From contig NZ_LR027880.1 in assembly GCF_900537995.1 (NCBI RefSeq), positions 3,813,001 through 3,877,000 on the forward strand: a stretch of 64,000 nucleotides of DNA, written 5' to 3'. This document shows positions 44,548 through 52,794 of this stretch, piece by piece (the stretch's first letter is position 1; each line of letters begins with the position of its first letter). The DNA comes from Roseburia intestinalis L1-82 (GTDB lineage Bacteria > Bacillota > Clostridia > Lachnospirales > Lachnospiraceae). Both the position numbers and the translations under genes were made by a program. The notes beneath the pieces are model-generated. The model saw only the letters and a program-made list of their open reading frames with translations, had not been told where the DNA came from and searched no databases.

Positions 44548-44670
44548 TTAAAGTGGCAGATATACTAAATTTCAATGATACAGTACACTAGGTTTTCATT
44601 TTCCATCAATGTTTTAATAAAATTATCTACCGTTAAATATGTTTCATATACCTTCTGTGCTGCCTCCACA

Positions 44671-46101
44671 TCACTCATTATTTTTTATCTCCAATCTTTT
44701 CTTTATTTTTTTGTTAACTTCAATTGCATTGTTTAAGTCACCTATCGCTTCATAATAATTACGTTTTGTAAAAAGCATCCCTATATTCCCCGGCTCCATC
44801 TTTTCCGCTATCTTTATCCTTAATTCTGCTTCCTTCAGTAAATTATTTCTTTCATTTTTGCCTGCCACAAACATTGCATAATATAATGCTGCTTTTGCCA
44901 AATTGTAATGAGTATTAATTAACCAGGGAGTTATATTTACAGCTACATGCAGCCAGATATACGCATCTGATATATAAATTTTAATTTGTGCGTCTATTGC
45001 CCTATCAAATGAATCCAATAAAATATTGTTTTTAAAACGAACATTAATTTCCATTTCTGATTCAACTATTTTTAACATTACAGCCCCTAACAGATTATAA
45101 ATTTTTTTATCAATATTCTTTGCCCTAAGAGCCTCATGATACCATTCTAATGCCTTCTTATATCCGTCTATAGTATTCAGGCTTTCGAAATATGCCCCCA
45201 TATTTTGCAAATATCGCCCTTTGTGGTTCTTCCCTTGTACATAGTTTAAATACTCTTCTGCCTTTTTCCTATATTCCTCCTTCTTTTGCTTGGAACCACA
45301 GTCCCTATAAAGTTTCAGATATGTATATCCAATCGTATTTTCCATATATCCAACAAATTCACTATTTTTTCTTTCTATGTAATTCATTGCTTCCTCATAT
45401 ATTTTCACACTATCCTGCAGTTCCTTCTCATTGTTGTCTGCATGGTAATACATGGCATCACTAAGGCGAAGTTTTAAATACATATCCCCTAAAGACCATT
45501 GCTCAAATATTTCATTTTCTATTTTCTGAAACACAATCTTGTTTAACTTTTCTGAATACAATTCAACCGCTACTTTTTCTCCTTTTTCATATGCTTTAAC
45601 ACATTTTACAAAAGTCCTCTCTATCTGGTAAAAATCCCTATATTCCTCTTTTTCTATTTGGTCATTATTACGAAATGCATCAAAAAAATATTTTGATAAT
45701 TCATACATACTTTCTGTCTGTTCTACCTCTTTTAAAAAAAGCTGCTTATGATATTCATTTTCTACCTCCAAATGTTTATTTTTTAATTCCTCTAACTGTT
45801 TTTCAAGATAACTTTCCTTACAATTGTTATAGATATTCAACCCGACCCACACACTGACTGCAATTGTTATAACTGCTAAACCAGAATTGATAAAATCATC
45901 TTCTATCAGGTTATTAAAAATATTCTCAGCACCAATATAATTTTCATTTTCTTTTGCCCATATATACATATTTTTAAAGTTGAATTCGTTTATAACTATC
46001 TGAGCTATGCAAATAATACACGGAACTGCTATAGAACATATAACCAAGATTTTATTTCCCGCATTGCTGCTTTCTTTTCTCTTATTTTTCTTCCCGATCA
46101 C
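44671..46101 (-). CDS. Membrane-anchored TPR protein
   Basis: The 476-residue protein has two hydrophobic segments near the N-terminus (about 18-40 and 72-92). A coiled coil (ESYLEKQLEELKNKHLEVEN) and a mostly helical C-terminal half with TPR-like pairs (ENTIGYTYLKLYRDCG, QNMGAYFESLNTIDGYKKAL) follow. It overlaps ligase 3 upstream by 4 bases and the serine hydrolase downstream by 8, so it is translationally coupled in the operon. A scaffold for the ligase and hydrolase at the membrane is a fair inference; no catalytic motif is visible. Confidence 0.65.
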   Translation of the reverse strand: MIGKKNKRKESSNAGNKILVICSIAVPCIICIAQIVINEFNFKNMYIWAKENENYIGAENIFNNLIEDDFINSGLAVITIAVSVWVGLNIYNNCKESYLEKQLEELKNKHLEVENEYHKQLFLKEVEQTESMYELSKYFFDAFRNNDQIEKEEYRDFYQIERTFVKCVKAYEKGEKVAVELYSEKLNKIVFQKIENEIFEQWSLGDMYLKLRLSDAMYYHADNNEKELQDSVKIYEEAMNYIERKNSEFVGYMENTIGYTYLKLYRDCGSKQKKEEYRKKAEEYLNYVQGKNHKGRYLQNMGAYFESLNTIDGYKKALEWYHEALRAKNIDKKIYNLLGAVMLKIVESEMEINVRFKNNILLDSFDRAIDAQIKIYISDAYIWLHVAVNITPWLINTHYNLAKAALYYAMFVAGKNERNNLLKEAELRIKIAEKMEPGNIGMLFTKRNYYEAIGDLNNAIEVNKKIKKRLEIKNNE

Positions 46102-47801
46102 TTTGTCATCTTCTCCAACGTTTTATAATCAATCTTCCCACTCTGTGTCAGCGGTATTTCATCCATCTCAATAATTTGTTTCGGTACAAGGTGTACCGGT
46201 AATTTTTCTTTGCAATACTGCTGCAAACCTGTCAAAAAGTTATTATTATTTTTACTTTCTGCTGTCCGCTTTACACAGGCAATAGCAGTGGCTATATTTT
46301 GTGCATCGAGTTCCACAACTACTGCACACAAATCTACCTCTGGATATTCAGCGATTGTTTCTTCTATACGTTGTGGGAAAAGTTTATAAACTGTTCCATC
46401 TGCCGCTTGCACAAGATATATTCTTTTAATCCTTCCCACAAAATGTACGAATCCATCTTCATCCACAAAACCTAAATCACCTGTATGAATCCATAAGCTA
46501 TTCTTCTCATCCCTGTCACAAATCTTTTTTGTTTCTTCCTCATTATCCAGATATCCCAGCATATGACTTGGTGTGCAAAAGCATAATTCACCAGTTTCAT
46601 TATATTTCAGCTTTTCTCCATTATCTGGATTGATTACTTTGATATTTACCTTACAAAGCGGAATTCCAAGTGTGCCTGCTTTATACACATGATTCATAGA
46701 CGTTGTTACTGTAGCTGAAAATTCAGTCATTCCATATCCCGTTAGGTATTTTGCCTCCGAATGACGTTTTCTTAATTCTTCGTTAATTTCAGCTTCCTGC
46801 TCTTTCCTTAATGACTCCCCACCGCCCGCCATTGTAATACAAAACTGCATATTTCCCTTTATCTGTTCAAACACTTGAACAATGTTCATCGGTGCCGCAG
46901 TAAAATGATTTGTCTTTTTTTTCAAATACATACGCGTGACATTTTGTGGTTCAGGATCTATCACCATATCTGAGACTAATCCAAGACTCAACGGAAGATG
47001 CACATTTAAGCTCAACCCAATTGACAAAAAAGGCGGCATAAACGTAAGAAACGTTTCCCCTCTTGTAAATTTCATTCCTGACTTTTCATATTGCCATGCT
47101 ACCGCATTAAGGCTGTCATTACTTAACATTACGCCCTTGGGTGTTCCGGTTGTTCCACTTGTATACACAATCACTGACAATTCGTTCTCATGGTAAGATG
47201 TCTGCTGTGCTTTCTGATGTTCTCCGGCTTTCAGAAAATCCTTCCACTTCCAAAATCCTTTTGTATTAATTTTGCTTTTTAAAGCAGAAAATTTTTGTAC
47301 CGGAAAGCCCAAAGAATCTGTCGGTGAAATTGCGAGCACCCTTATTTTTTCTATATTCTCTACAACATTTCTGACTTTTTCTGCTGCCACATCCAGAAAA
47401 ATAAACATTTTAGAATCTGTATTTCTTACCGTCTCTACAATCTCCTCTTCCGAAAGCGTCATATAAACCATGTTCGCAACCGCACCTATATAATTCAGCG
47501 CATATATGCAGTAAATTGTTTCCGGTGTATTCAGTGACATAATCGTAACAGCATCCCCTTTTCGGATTCCCTGTGCCCAGAACGCATCTGCTGTTTTACG
47601 GATATTTTCAAAAAGTTTTTGGTATGTAATTTTTTTAGTAAAATACCGCAGGGCTATGCCATCTAAATGTGACTTGTTGTGATCAAATATATACTCATAC
47701 ATCGTACATTTCGGGATTTCACCATAAAGAGCTTCCTCGCTGTAGTATTTCATCCACAGCTTGTCTATGGATGGGTAACCAGTAGTCTTTTGTGTATTCA
47801 T
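46098..47801 (-). CDS. Adenylate-forming enzyme, paralogue 3
   Basis: The 567-residue enzyme has the same motifs and nearly the same sequence as paralogue 1 in residues before and after the pocket region. The middle differs (LGLVSDMVIDPEPQNVTRMY where paralogue 1 has LGTASIMIVNPEKFIEEYKK). Its first codons and upstream spacer match paralogue 2 instead (MNTQK.TGYPSIDK), so the gene is a chimera joined at the GYPSIDK codons. The ATG at 47801 follows AAGGGAG. It overlaps the TPR gene by 4 bases. Confidence 0.85.
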   Translation of the reverse strand: MNTQKTTGYPSIDKLWMKYYSEEALYGEIPKCTMYEYIFDHNKSHLDGIALRYFTKKITYQKLFENIRKTADAFWAQGIRKGDAVTIMSLNTPETIYCIYALNYIGAVANMVYMTLSEEEIVETVRNTDSKMFIFLDVAAEKVRNVVENIEKIRVLAISPTDSLGFPVQKFSALKSKINTKGFWKWKDFLKAGEHQKAQQTSYHENELSVIVYTSGTTGTPKGVMLSNDSLNAVAWQYEKSGMKFTRGETFLTFMPPFLSIGLSLNVHLPLSLGLVSDMVIDPEPQNVTRMYLKKKTNHFTAAPMNIVQVFEQIKGNMQFCITMAGGGESLRKEQEAEINEELRKRHSEAKYLTGYGMTEFSATVTTSMNHVYKAGTLGIPLCKVNIKVINPDNGEKLKYNETGELCFCTPSHMLGYLDNEEETKKICDRDEKNSLWIHTGDLGFVDEDGFVHFVGRIKRIYLVQAADGTVYKLFPQRIEETIAEYPEVDLCAVVVELDAQNIATAIACVKRTAESKNNNNFLTGLQQYCKEKLPVHLVPKQIIEMDEIPLTQSGKIDYKTLEKMTK

Positions 47802-47823
47802 TTGCCCGCTCCCTTCCATGCTC

Positions 47824-48306
47824 CTATAATTTTCTTACAATACATTCTTTTTCCGTTTTCATCGTACTTTCTCCCAAAATATATTCCAGACACCTATACT
47901 TTAAAACAAGTTCAACCGCTGGCTTCATCACATAATCATCCCTGTCATATGCATATCTCTTGTTATATTTATAAGCTTTTCCATTTCGCATATCCATCCT
48001 AAACATAATCCTTCTCTGCTGCTCCTGTTATATTTGTAACTCTGTTATGACAGCGATTTGATGCGAAAAAGACATATATACCATTTTCTATGTCTATTGT
48101 AAGCTGGTTGCCAGTGTACCCTCCCAATGCAAAGGCATTTCCACTCAAAAAATGATTTACTTCCGAATTCATCTCTATCGGATTCTTGGAATAACACAAA
48201 TACCCATGAAATTGTGTTGCATCATTTTCACCTATCATTTTTCCTGTTCTGTTAATTCCTATTTTTTTCAGGCTTTCTATTGACACAACCTTTTCCTCCA
48301 TCAATG
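47824..48306 (-). pseudogene. Second serine hydrolase copy, C-terminal remnant
   Basis: The sequence is close to the last 160 residues of the serine hydrolase at 41935-43161 (MEEKVVSIESLKKIGINRTG, then NAFALGGYTGNQLTID). It has no 5' part, a TAG replaces the CGG codon after EKDYV, and an 8-bp deletion shifts the frame just after. The tail (KYNKRYAYDRDDYVMKPAV) survives. It is a duplication relic lying between the acyltransferase and ligase 3. Confidence 0.85.
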
Positions 48307-48768
48307 CTATCTCATATCTCTTTTCTCCATGTATCGTTTATTTTCTTCCAATCCCTCCCTTTGTATCTTCATAAACTTTTCCATCGCCTCATCTTCTGTC
48401 ATCTCTTCTACATAAAATGCCTTTCCAAAATTAACAACTATTTTATTTCTTTTACAGCCTGTCCATAAAACTGTAATTGGACATACTACTGAGTTTGTTT
48501 TTTTTGCAAGAACAATAAATGATCTGTCAAAATTTCCAAATTCCTGACCTTCTTTCCTTCTTGTTGTACCTTGTTTTCCTGCCAAAACATAGGTATGACT
48601 TTTTAAAAGATCTACCGCAACTGGCACATCCCATCTACATGAATGATTCGCCATATAAATTGCTCCGTCTCTCTCCATAGGTATTTCACTTAATATATGT
48701 AAAGTCTTTCCATGTATTTTTCTTGATATTTTCAATGAAATCGGATGCAGTATCTTATAAATTATCAT
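48307..48768 (-). CDS. PlsC-like acyltransferase, short and probably incomplete
   Basis: The 153-residue protein keeps the HX4D acyltransferase motif (MANHSCRWDVP) and a C-terminal CPITVLWTGCKRNKIVVNFG strand. It lacks the usual FPEGT block and is well below the 200-250 residues of this family. It ends exactly where the hydrolase remnant begins (MEKRDMR stop). Internal deletion is likely. It overlaps the upstream acyltransferase by 14 bases. I expect little or no activity. Confidence 0.6.
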   Translation of the reverse strand: MIIYKILHPISLKISRKIHGKTLHILSEIPMERDGAIYMANHSCRWDVPVAVDLLKSHTYVLAGKQGTTRRKEGQEFGNFDRSFIVLAKKTNSVVCPITVLWTGCKRNKIVVNFGKAFYVEEMTEDEAMEKFMKIQREGLEENKRYMEKRDMR

Positions 48769-49507
48769 TTGTCATCCATCCCAATCCTTCCTCGTTTTTT
48801 AATATCTCTAGCCATGTAGGAATGTTCTTAGTTTTTAATTCAATCTGAGTAAGCCAATATTGCCTTTTTTCTTCTGGAATATATGTATTAATAATCTGCT
48901 CTCTCAGACTATATTCCTTCCACTCTCTTCTTCTCTGTTCTATAAAATTTTTCCAATAATCATCTGAAATATCTGATCTTTTCTTCAGCCCCTCCCGTTC
49001 CCAAATCTGCCACTTTAATGTTGCTAACATATCCCGCAATTCACAATTCAATTTTTTCTTATTTATGTTTTTACCTGTTACTTCAATAGTTTTCCCCATG
49101 TTAATAACAAATCTCTTATCATATTGTTCTATAGCAATTGGGCAAATGGATGCACCTGTTTCAATTGCACTGTAGACCGCACCGTATGCAATATCATTTA
49201 CAATCGAATTTTCCGAAAGATTCCATGTCCCTTCCGGAAAAATCATAATATTAGCACCACACCTGAGCAAACGAATCATTATCTCTTTTGTATTCATCTT
49301 ATCTGCTTTATCTCTTTCATCCACATAAACGATTCCATTTGCTTTTAATATAATTCCATTCAAACCTCTGCTTAAATTTTTATAATCTGCAGCTATTACA
49401 TAAAATTGTTCCTGTATCTGCTCATTTACAATCTCAAAATCCCATTTTCCTATATGAGTTACCACGAAAATAATTGGTTTATTATGAAAAGCAGACTTTT
49501 CATTCAT
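48755..49507 (-). CDS. PlsC-like lysophospholipid acyltransferase, 5' end at IS110 junction
   Basis: The 250-residue protein has HX4D in VVTHIGKWDFE, GIVYVDERDKADK and the FPEGTWNLSEN block, so the catalytic core for acyl transfer from acyl-CoA or ACP to a hydroxyl is present. The first block starts only 15 residues after the ATG, whereas relatives have an N-terminal membrane stretch before it. The ATG is directly next to IS110 (ends 49510) and has no ribosome binding site. I think the N-terminus was lost to the insertion. Confidence 0.7.
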   Translation of the reverse strand: MNEKSAFHNKPIIFVVTHIGKWDFEIVNEQIQEQFYVIAADYKNLSRGLNGIILKANGIVYVDERDKADKMNTKEIMIRLLRCGANIMIFPEGTWNLSENSIVNDIAYGAVYSAIETGASICPIAIEQYDKRFVINMGKTIEVTGKNINKKKLNCELRDMLATLKWQIWEREGLKKRSDISDDYWKNFIEQRRREWKEYSLREQIINTYIPEEKRQYWLTQIELKTKNIPTWLEILKNEEGLGWMTNDNL

Positions 49508-49509
49508 TA

Positions 49510-49781
49510 TCTTGTATGATAATTAGGAAGTTAATTATCACATATTTCCTTTCTTTTAATATCGTGGTTCAATACAATTCAGATACTATGGACTTTTGAT
49601 TTGTTTTCTGTAGCTTGACTACTCAACTGGAGTGTATTGCCACTACCTTTATCTGAATTGTTTATTAGCTGGATGTTGCCGGAGTGTTTTTCACTCAGAG
49701 TACTTATTTCTATCAAGTCTACGATGATAATCGTTGGTGGACATCATGGTATCAGACTTTAGGAAAGGGAGGTACAACCTC
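49510..49781 (+). ncRNA. Candidate bridge RNA region of IS110 copy 2
   Basis: This non-coding left end has the same layout as in copy 1 and appears unchanged in sequence. Even if the copy 2 recombinase is dead, this RNA could be used by the copy 1 enzyme. Assigned from IS110 family knowledge. Confidence 0.45.
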
Positions 49782-50951
49782 ATGAAAATTTACGTAGGCA
49801 TTGATATTGCCAAACTTAATCATTTCGCCGCTGCGATTTCTTCCGACGGTGAAATAATCATTGAGCCGTTCAAATTCACAAATGACGCTGATGGCTTCCA
49901 ACTGCTGGTCTCTAAACTCGAATCATTCGATAAGAACAGCCTCATCATCGGTCTTGAGTCAACGGCACACTACGGTGACAACCTTGTTCGATACCTTGTT
50001 ACTGAGCTTTACCAAGTGTGTGTGTTGAACCCCATCAAAACCTGTCAAATGCGAAAAAATAACGTTCGCAAAACTAAGACAGATAAGGTCGGCACTTACG
50101 TGATTGCTAAAACTCTTATGATGCAGGACAACCTCAGATTCGTCAGCTTCTTCGATCTCGATATGATGGATCTTAAGGCATTGGGACGTTTCCGTCAGAA
50201 AACCATAAAGCAACGTACCCGATTGAAAATTCAACTGACAACCTATGTTGATCAGGTCTTTCCGGAGATTCAATACTTTTTCAAATCCGGTCTGCATCAA
50301 CACGCTGTCTATGCTTTATTAAAAGAAGCACCTTCTCCAAAAGAGATTGCTTCCATGCATATGACTCATCTGGCAAATCTGCTCAAAGTGAACTCACACG
50401 GACACTTTACCAAAGAACAGGCCAAAGAATTAAGAGTTCTCGCACAGAAGTCTGTCGGTGCTAACGACAGCGCTATATCTATTCAGATAACTCAAACCAT
50501 TCAACAAATCGAGTTACTGGATAGCCAATTAGAAAAGATTGAAGCTGAGATGACGGATATCATGAAATTCAACGATTCTGTCATCATGACCATTCCTGGT
50601 ATCGGTTATATCAATGGTGGAATGATTCTTGGTGAAATAGGTGATATTCACCGTTTCTCCAATCCAAACAAGCTGCTTGCTTTTGCTGGTCTGGATCCTT
50701 CTGTTTATCAGTCTGGTAACTTTCAGGCTAAGACAACAAGGATGTCCAAACGTGGCTCTCGTGTATTACGATATGCCCTTGTAAATGCAGCTTGGAACGT
50801 TGTCAGAAACAACGCAACCTTCAAGGCTTATTATGATGCCAAGAGGGCTGAAGGCCGGTCTCATTACAATGCACTTGGGCATTGTTCCGGCAAACTTGTC
50901 AGAGTCATCTGGAAGATGCTCACCGACAATGTCGAATTTAACCTCAAATAA
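49782..50951 (+). CDS. IS110 transposase with catalytic D104G change
   Basis: The 389-residue protein is nearly identical to the copy 1 transposase. The motif [12 protein letters not shown] of copy 1 reads [12 protein letters not shown] here (GAC to GGC at about 50091-50093), removing the fourth acid of the DEDD site. The C-terminus is DNVEFNLK instead of GEVEFNLE. It is full length but probably inactive. Confidence 0.9.
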   Translation: MKIYVGIDIAKLNHFAAAISSDGEIIIEPFKFTNDADGFQLLVSKLESFDKNSLIIGLESTAHYGDNLVRYLVTELYQVCVLNPIKTCQMRKNNVRKTKTDKVGTYVIAKTLMMQDNLRFVSFFDLDMMDLKALGRFRQKTIKQRTRLKIQLTTYVDQVFPEIQYFFKSGLHQHAVYALLKEAPSPKEIASMHMTHLANLLKVNSHGHFTKEQAKELRVLAQKSVGANDSAISIQITQTIQQIELLDSQLEKIEAEMTDIMKFNDSVIMTIPGIGYINGGMILGEIGDIHRFSNPNKLLAFAGLDPSVYQSGNFQAKTTRMSKRGSRVLRYALVNAAWNVVRNNATFKAYYDAKRAEGRSHYNALGHCSGKLVRVIWKMLTDNVEFNLK

Positions 50952-51149
50952 GAGGTCTGTATACCAATATCGATAGATTTTGAAAAAGCACCCTAAGGGA
51001 GCTCTATTAAAGTTACCCTTTTTTACCACCGATATGAAAAAGAAATTTTTTACTAATCTATGGTTGACTTTTCATAGCTGGTCTCCTTCTCTAAGTAATT
51101 TATTGCAACGGGGCAGCGAAAATCTCAAATTGGTATGCAGGCACATTTC

Positions 51150-51686
51150 TTATCCAACCCGCTTTTTATGTGCTTTCATTTTCTTCATCGCCCAATCATA
51201 ATGACTGCTTGTATTACTGATAAAATAATTTCCAATACAGCTTCCGCCCACCCATGGATAATAAGTCCTGGTAAAAAGTTCTTCCTGTGAAAACGTATCT
51301 AATGCCTCCATCACTCTTTTGTGTGAATCCTTAAACCGTTCGAGTGCCTCTTCTTCGGAAATATTCTGACAGCGCCGAAAGAATACCATATTCATATCAC
51401 CATACGTTTTCCAGTTATATCCTTCCAGCAGGAATGGCTTATTGCTGCCGTTTTCACGGTTTTTGATCCATTCTAAAAGCAGCAGATGCCACTCATTCAG
51501 ATGCATCAGTACGTCTCTTAAATTTCTATCACGTCTCCAGTGTGCTTCCTTTTTCTTTTCATCATCCAGAAAATCATACGGTGCACTTTTCTCCGCTTCT
51601 GTTCTCCGTTCAATCATAGAAAGCAGTTTCTCATAATTTGTGTTTGCAGCCTCTATTAACTCCTGTTTATTTTTCGGTCTTGCCAT
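51150..51686 (-). CDS. ClbS/DfsB family four-helix protein
   Basis: The 178-residue protein starts MARPKNKQELIEAANTNYEK and has the DinB-like four-helix pattern of the ClbS/DfsB family (LRDVLMHLNEWHLLLLEWI, DSHKRVMEALDTFSQEELF). ATG at 51686 has GGAGGG seven bases before it; a longer upstream frame has no site. ClbS protects DNA from colibactin in producing bacteria, but most family members are uncharacterised. It sits between IS110 and the ribosomal operon with no obvious partner. Confidence 0.8.
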   Translation of the reverse strand: MARPKNKQELIEAANTNYEKLLSMIERRTEAEKSAPYDFLDDEKKKEAHWRRDRNLRDVLMHLNEWHLLLLEWIKNRENGSNKPFLLEGYNWKTYGDMNMVFFRRCQNISEEEALERFKDSHKRVMEALDTFSQEELFTRTYYPWVGGSCIGNYFISNTSSHYDWAMKKMKAHKKRVG

Positions 51687-51895
51687 TTTCAATCCCTCCA
51701 TTTTAGCACGGCAGCTATATATCATGTTTAGCATAACATCTTTCAACACATATGAACAGACTTCGACCAGAAACTTCGTATGAAATAAATTTTCTTATTT
51801 TCATACAACGGCACAAAACAGCCTCGGCTTAGTGCAATTTTCCACTCAAAAAACTGAAAACCACCATTTGATATCCAAATCCACATACCTCACAC

Positions 51896-51943
51896 AAAAA
51901 GCCAGCCCAGTCTGCATCATCTGCAGCCTGGACTGGCTTTCTT
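51896..51943 (-). terminator. Terminator of the ribosomal protein operon
   Basis: A long stem with small internal loops (AAAGCCAG..CCAG..CTGCA / TGCAG..CTGG.CTGGCTTT) is followed leftward by TTTTTGTG. It lies 25 bases past the rplQ stop. Confidence 0.85.
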
Positions 51944-51967
51944 CACGTTCTCATATTTGGATAGTGA

Positions 51968-52504
51968 TTAAACTAACTCAAGTAATACCTCTAAAGCGCC
52001 ATCACCTTTACGCTGACCAATCTTTACGATTCTTGTGTAACCACCGTTACGGTCTGCATATTTCGGAGCGATCTCATCGAATAATTTAGCAACAAGATCA
52101 ACTTCTTTGGTGTTTTTCTTTCTTCCGGCAGCTTCAGTCGGAACTTCTTTTACGGTGTAGAGAACTTTTAACATCTCTCTACGAGCATGAAGACGGGATG
52201 GCTTATCTTTCTTGATAGTCTTCTCAACTTCATCGTATACAGTAACTTTCTTACCGTCTACAACTTCTTTTACTCTCTTACCGTCTTTATCTTTGCGGGC
52301 AACTTTTGCTTTTACAGTAACTTCTTCATAGTTGTCTTTCTCTTTTACTGCTAAAGCAATGATTCCCTCAGCGATTTTGCGAACCTCTTTTGCTTTTGCT
52401 TCTGTGGTAACAATCTTACCATTGTTTAATAATGCTGTTACCTGACCTCTTAATAAAGCTTTTCTCTGGCTAGAGGTTCTGCTTAATTTACGATACTTTG
52501 CCAT
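51968..52504 (-). CDS. rplQ: Ribosomal protein L17 (bL17), extended form
   Basis: The 178-residue protein begins MAKYRKLSRTSSQRKALLRG and ends GDGALEVLLELV. Most bL17 proteins have 115-130 residues; the excess is one charged insertion at about residues 56-95 (KAKVARKDKDGKRVKEVVDG and neighbours). Such insertions occur in Lachnospiraceae, from memory. GGAGG lies before ATG at 52504. It is the last gene of the operon. Confidence 0.95.
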   Translation of the reverse strand: MAKYRKLSRTSSQRKALLRGQVTALLNNGKIVTTEAKAKEVRKIAEGIIALAVKEKDNYEEVTVKAKVARKDKDGKRVKEVVDGKKVTVYDEVEKTIKKDKPSRLHARREMLKVLYTVKEVPTEAAGRKKNTKEVDLVAKLFDEIAPKYADRNGGYTRIVKIGQRKGDGALEVLLELV

Positions 52505-52794
52505 TTTTAATATCCTCCATTTTGTGGAACATCCGGCCACGCGCTTTGGACTTACTTACCGGACGCCATATTCTTGTTTCGGAGTGACTCTGTGATACCG
52601 CACAGTGCCATTCCAAGTGCCACTCATGATCCGTGTGTCAGAATCTCGTCTGCCTCATCCCTCTGACTGTCTCTGACGCATTTCCTCGTCAGGCATATCA
52701 GAGCAACAAATGCATACACTCTGCACACCAGACATACTCCATGCCGCATGGTCTTACTGTTTCTGCCTGTATCGGGGAATGTAAAGCGCTCGCT
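52505..52794 (-). other. 290-base spacer between rpoA and rplQ with a terminal hairpin
   Basis: The spacer is unusually long for genes normally tens of bases apart. Its rpoA-proximal end holds a perfect hairpin, GTAAAGCG CT CGCTTTAC (52781-52798), that includes the rpoA stop codon and has no U-tract. I see no further ORF with a ribosome binding site. Confidence 0.5.

Larger units (their letters stand above)
43311..44588 (+). mobile_element. IS630-family element in the serine hydrolase gene
   Basis: The element is 1,278 bp with flanking TA duplications at 43309-43310 and 44589-44590. Terminal inverted repeats match at 23 of 26 positions when the flanking C and TA are included (CTAGTATACTGTAGCATTG... 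against CTAGTGTACTGTATCATTG...). It carries two overlapping transposase frames. The insertion is in the opposite orientation to the host gene. Confidence 0.92.
41935..44678 (-). pseudogene. Beta-lactamase-fold serine hydrolase, interrupted by IS630
   Basis: If the IS630 (43311-44588) and one TA are removed, a single 487-codon frame is restored. It runs from ATG 44678 (MSDVEAAQKVYETYLTVDNF ... MENEN) across the junction codon CTA into GANEYTFDLKNKKDYENLL and on to the stop at 41935. Active-site motifs are present: SSVTK (SxxK), YSD (YxN-like) and GGYTGNQL. This class B/C beta-lactamase-like fold includes esterases, amidases and transacylases. Its ATG overlaps the TGA of the TPR gene. As it stands the N-terminal 29 codons are separated, so function is probably lost, although the body could restart at an internal TTG (43161). 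Confidence 0.85.
49510..51088 (+). mobile_element. IS110-family element, copy 2
   Basis: This 1,579-bp element is the same length as copy 1 at 16243-17821, nearly identical and in the same orientation. It cuts off the 5' end of the leftward ligase/acyltransferase operon. Differences from copy 1 include a handful of third-codon changes, the last codons of the transposase gene and one catalytic change. Confidence 0.9.

Noticed and set aside
51150..51686. ClbS-like gene as evidence that the ligase operon makes a colibactin-like toxin
   Set aside because: An IS110 lies between them, no PKS or NRPS carrier domains exist in the operon, and most ClbS/DfsB proteins are unrelated to colibactin.
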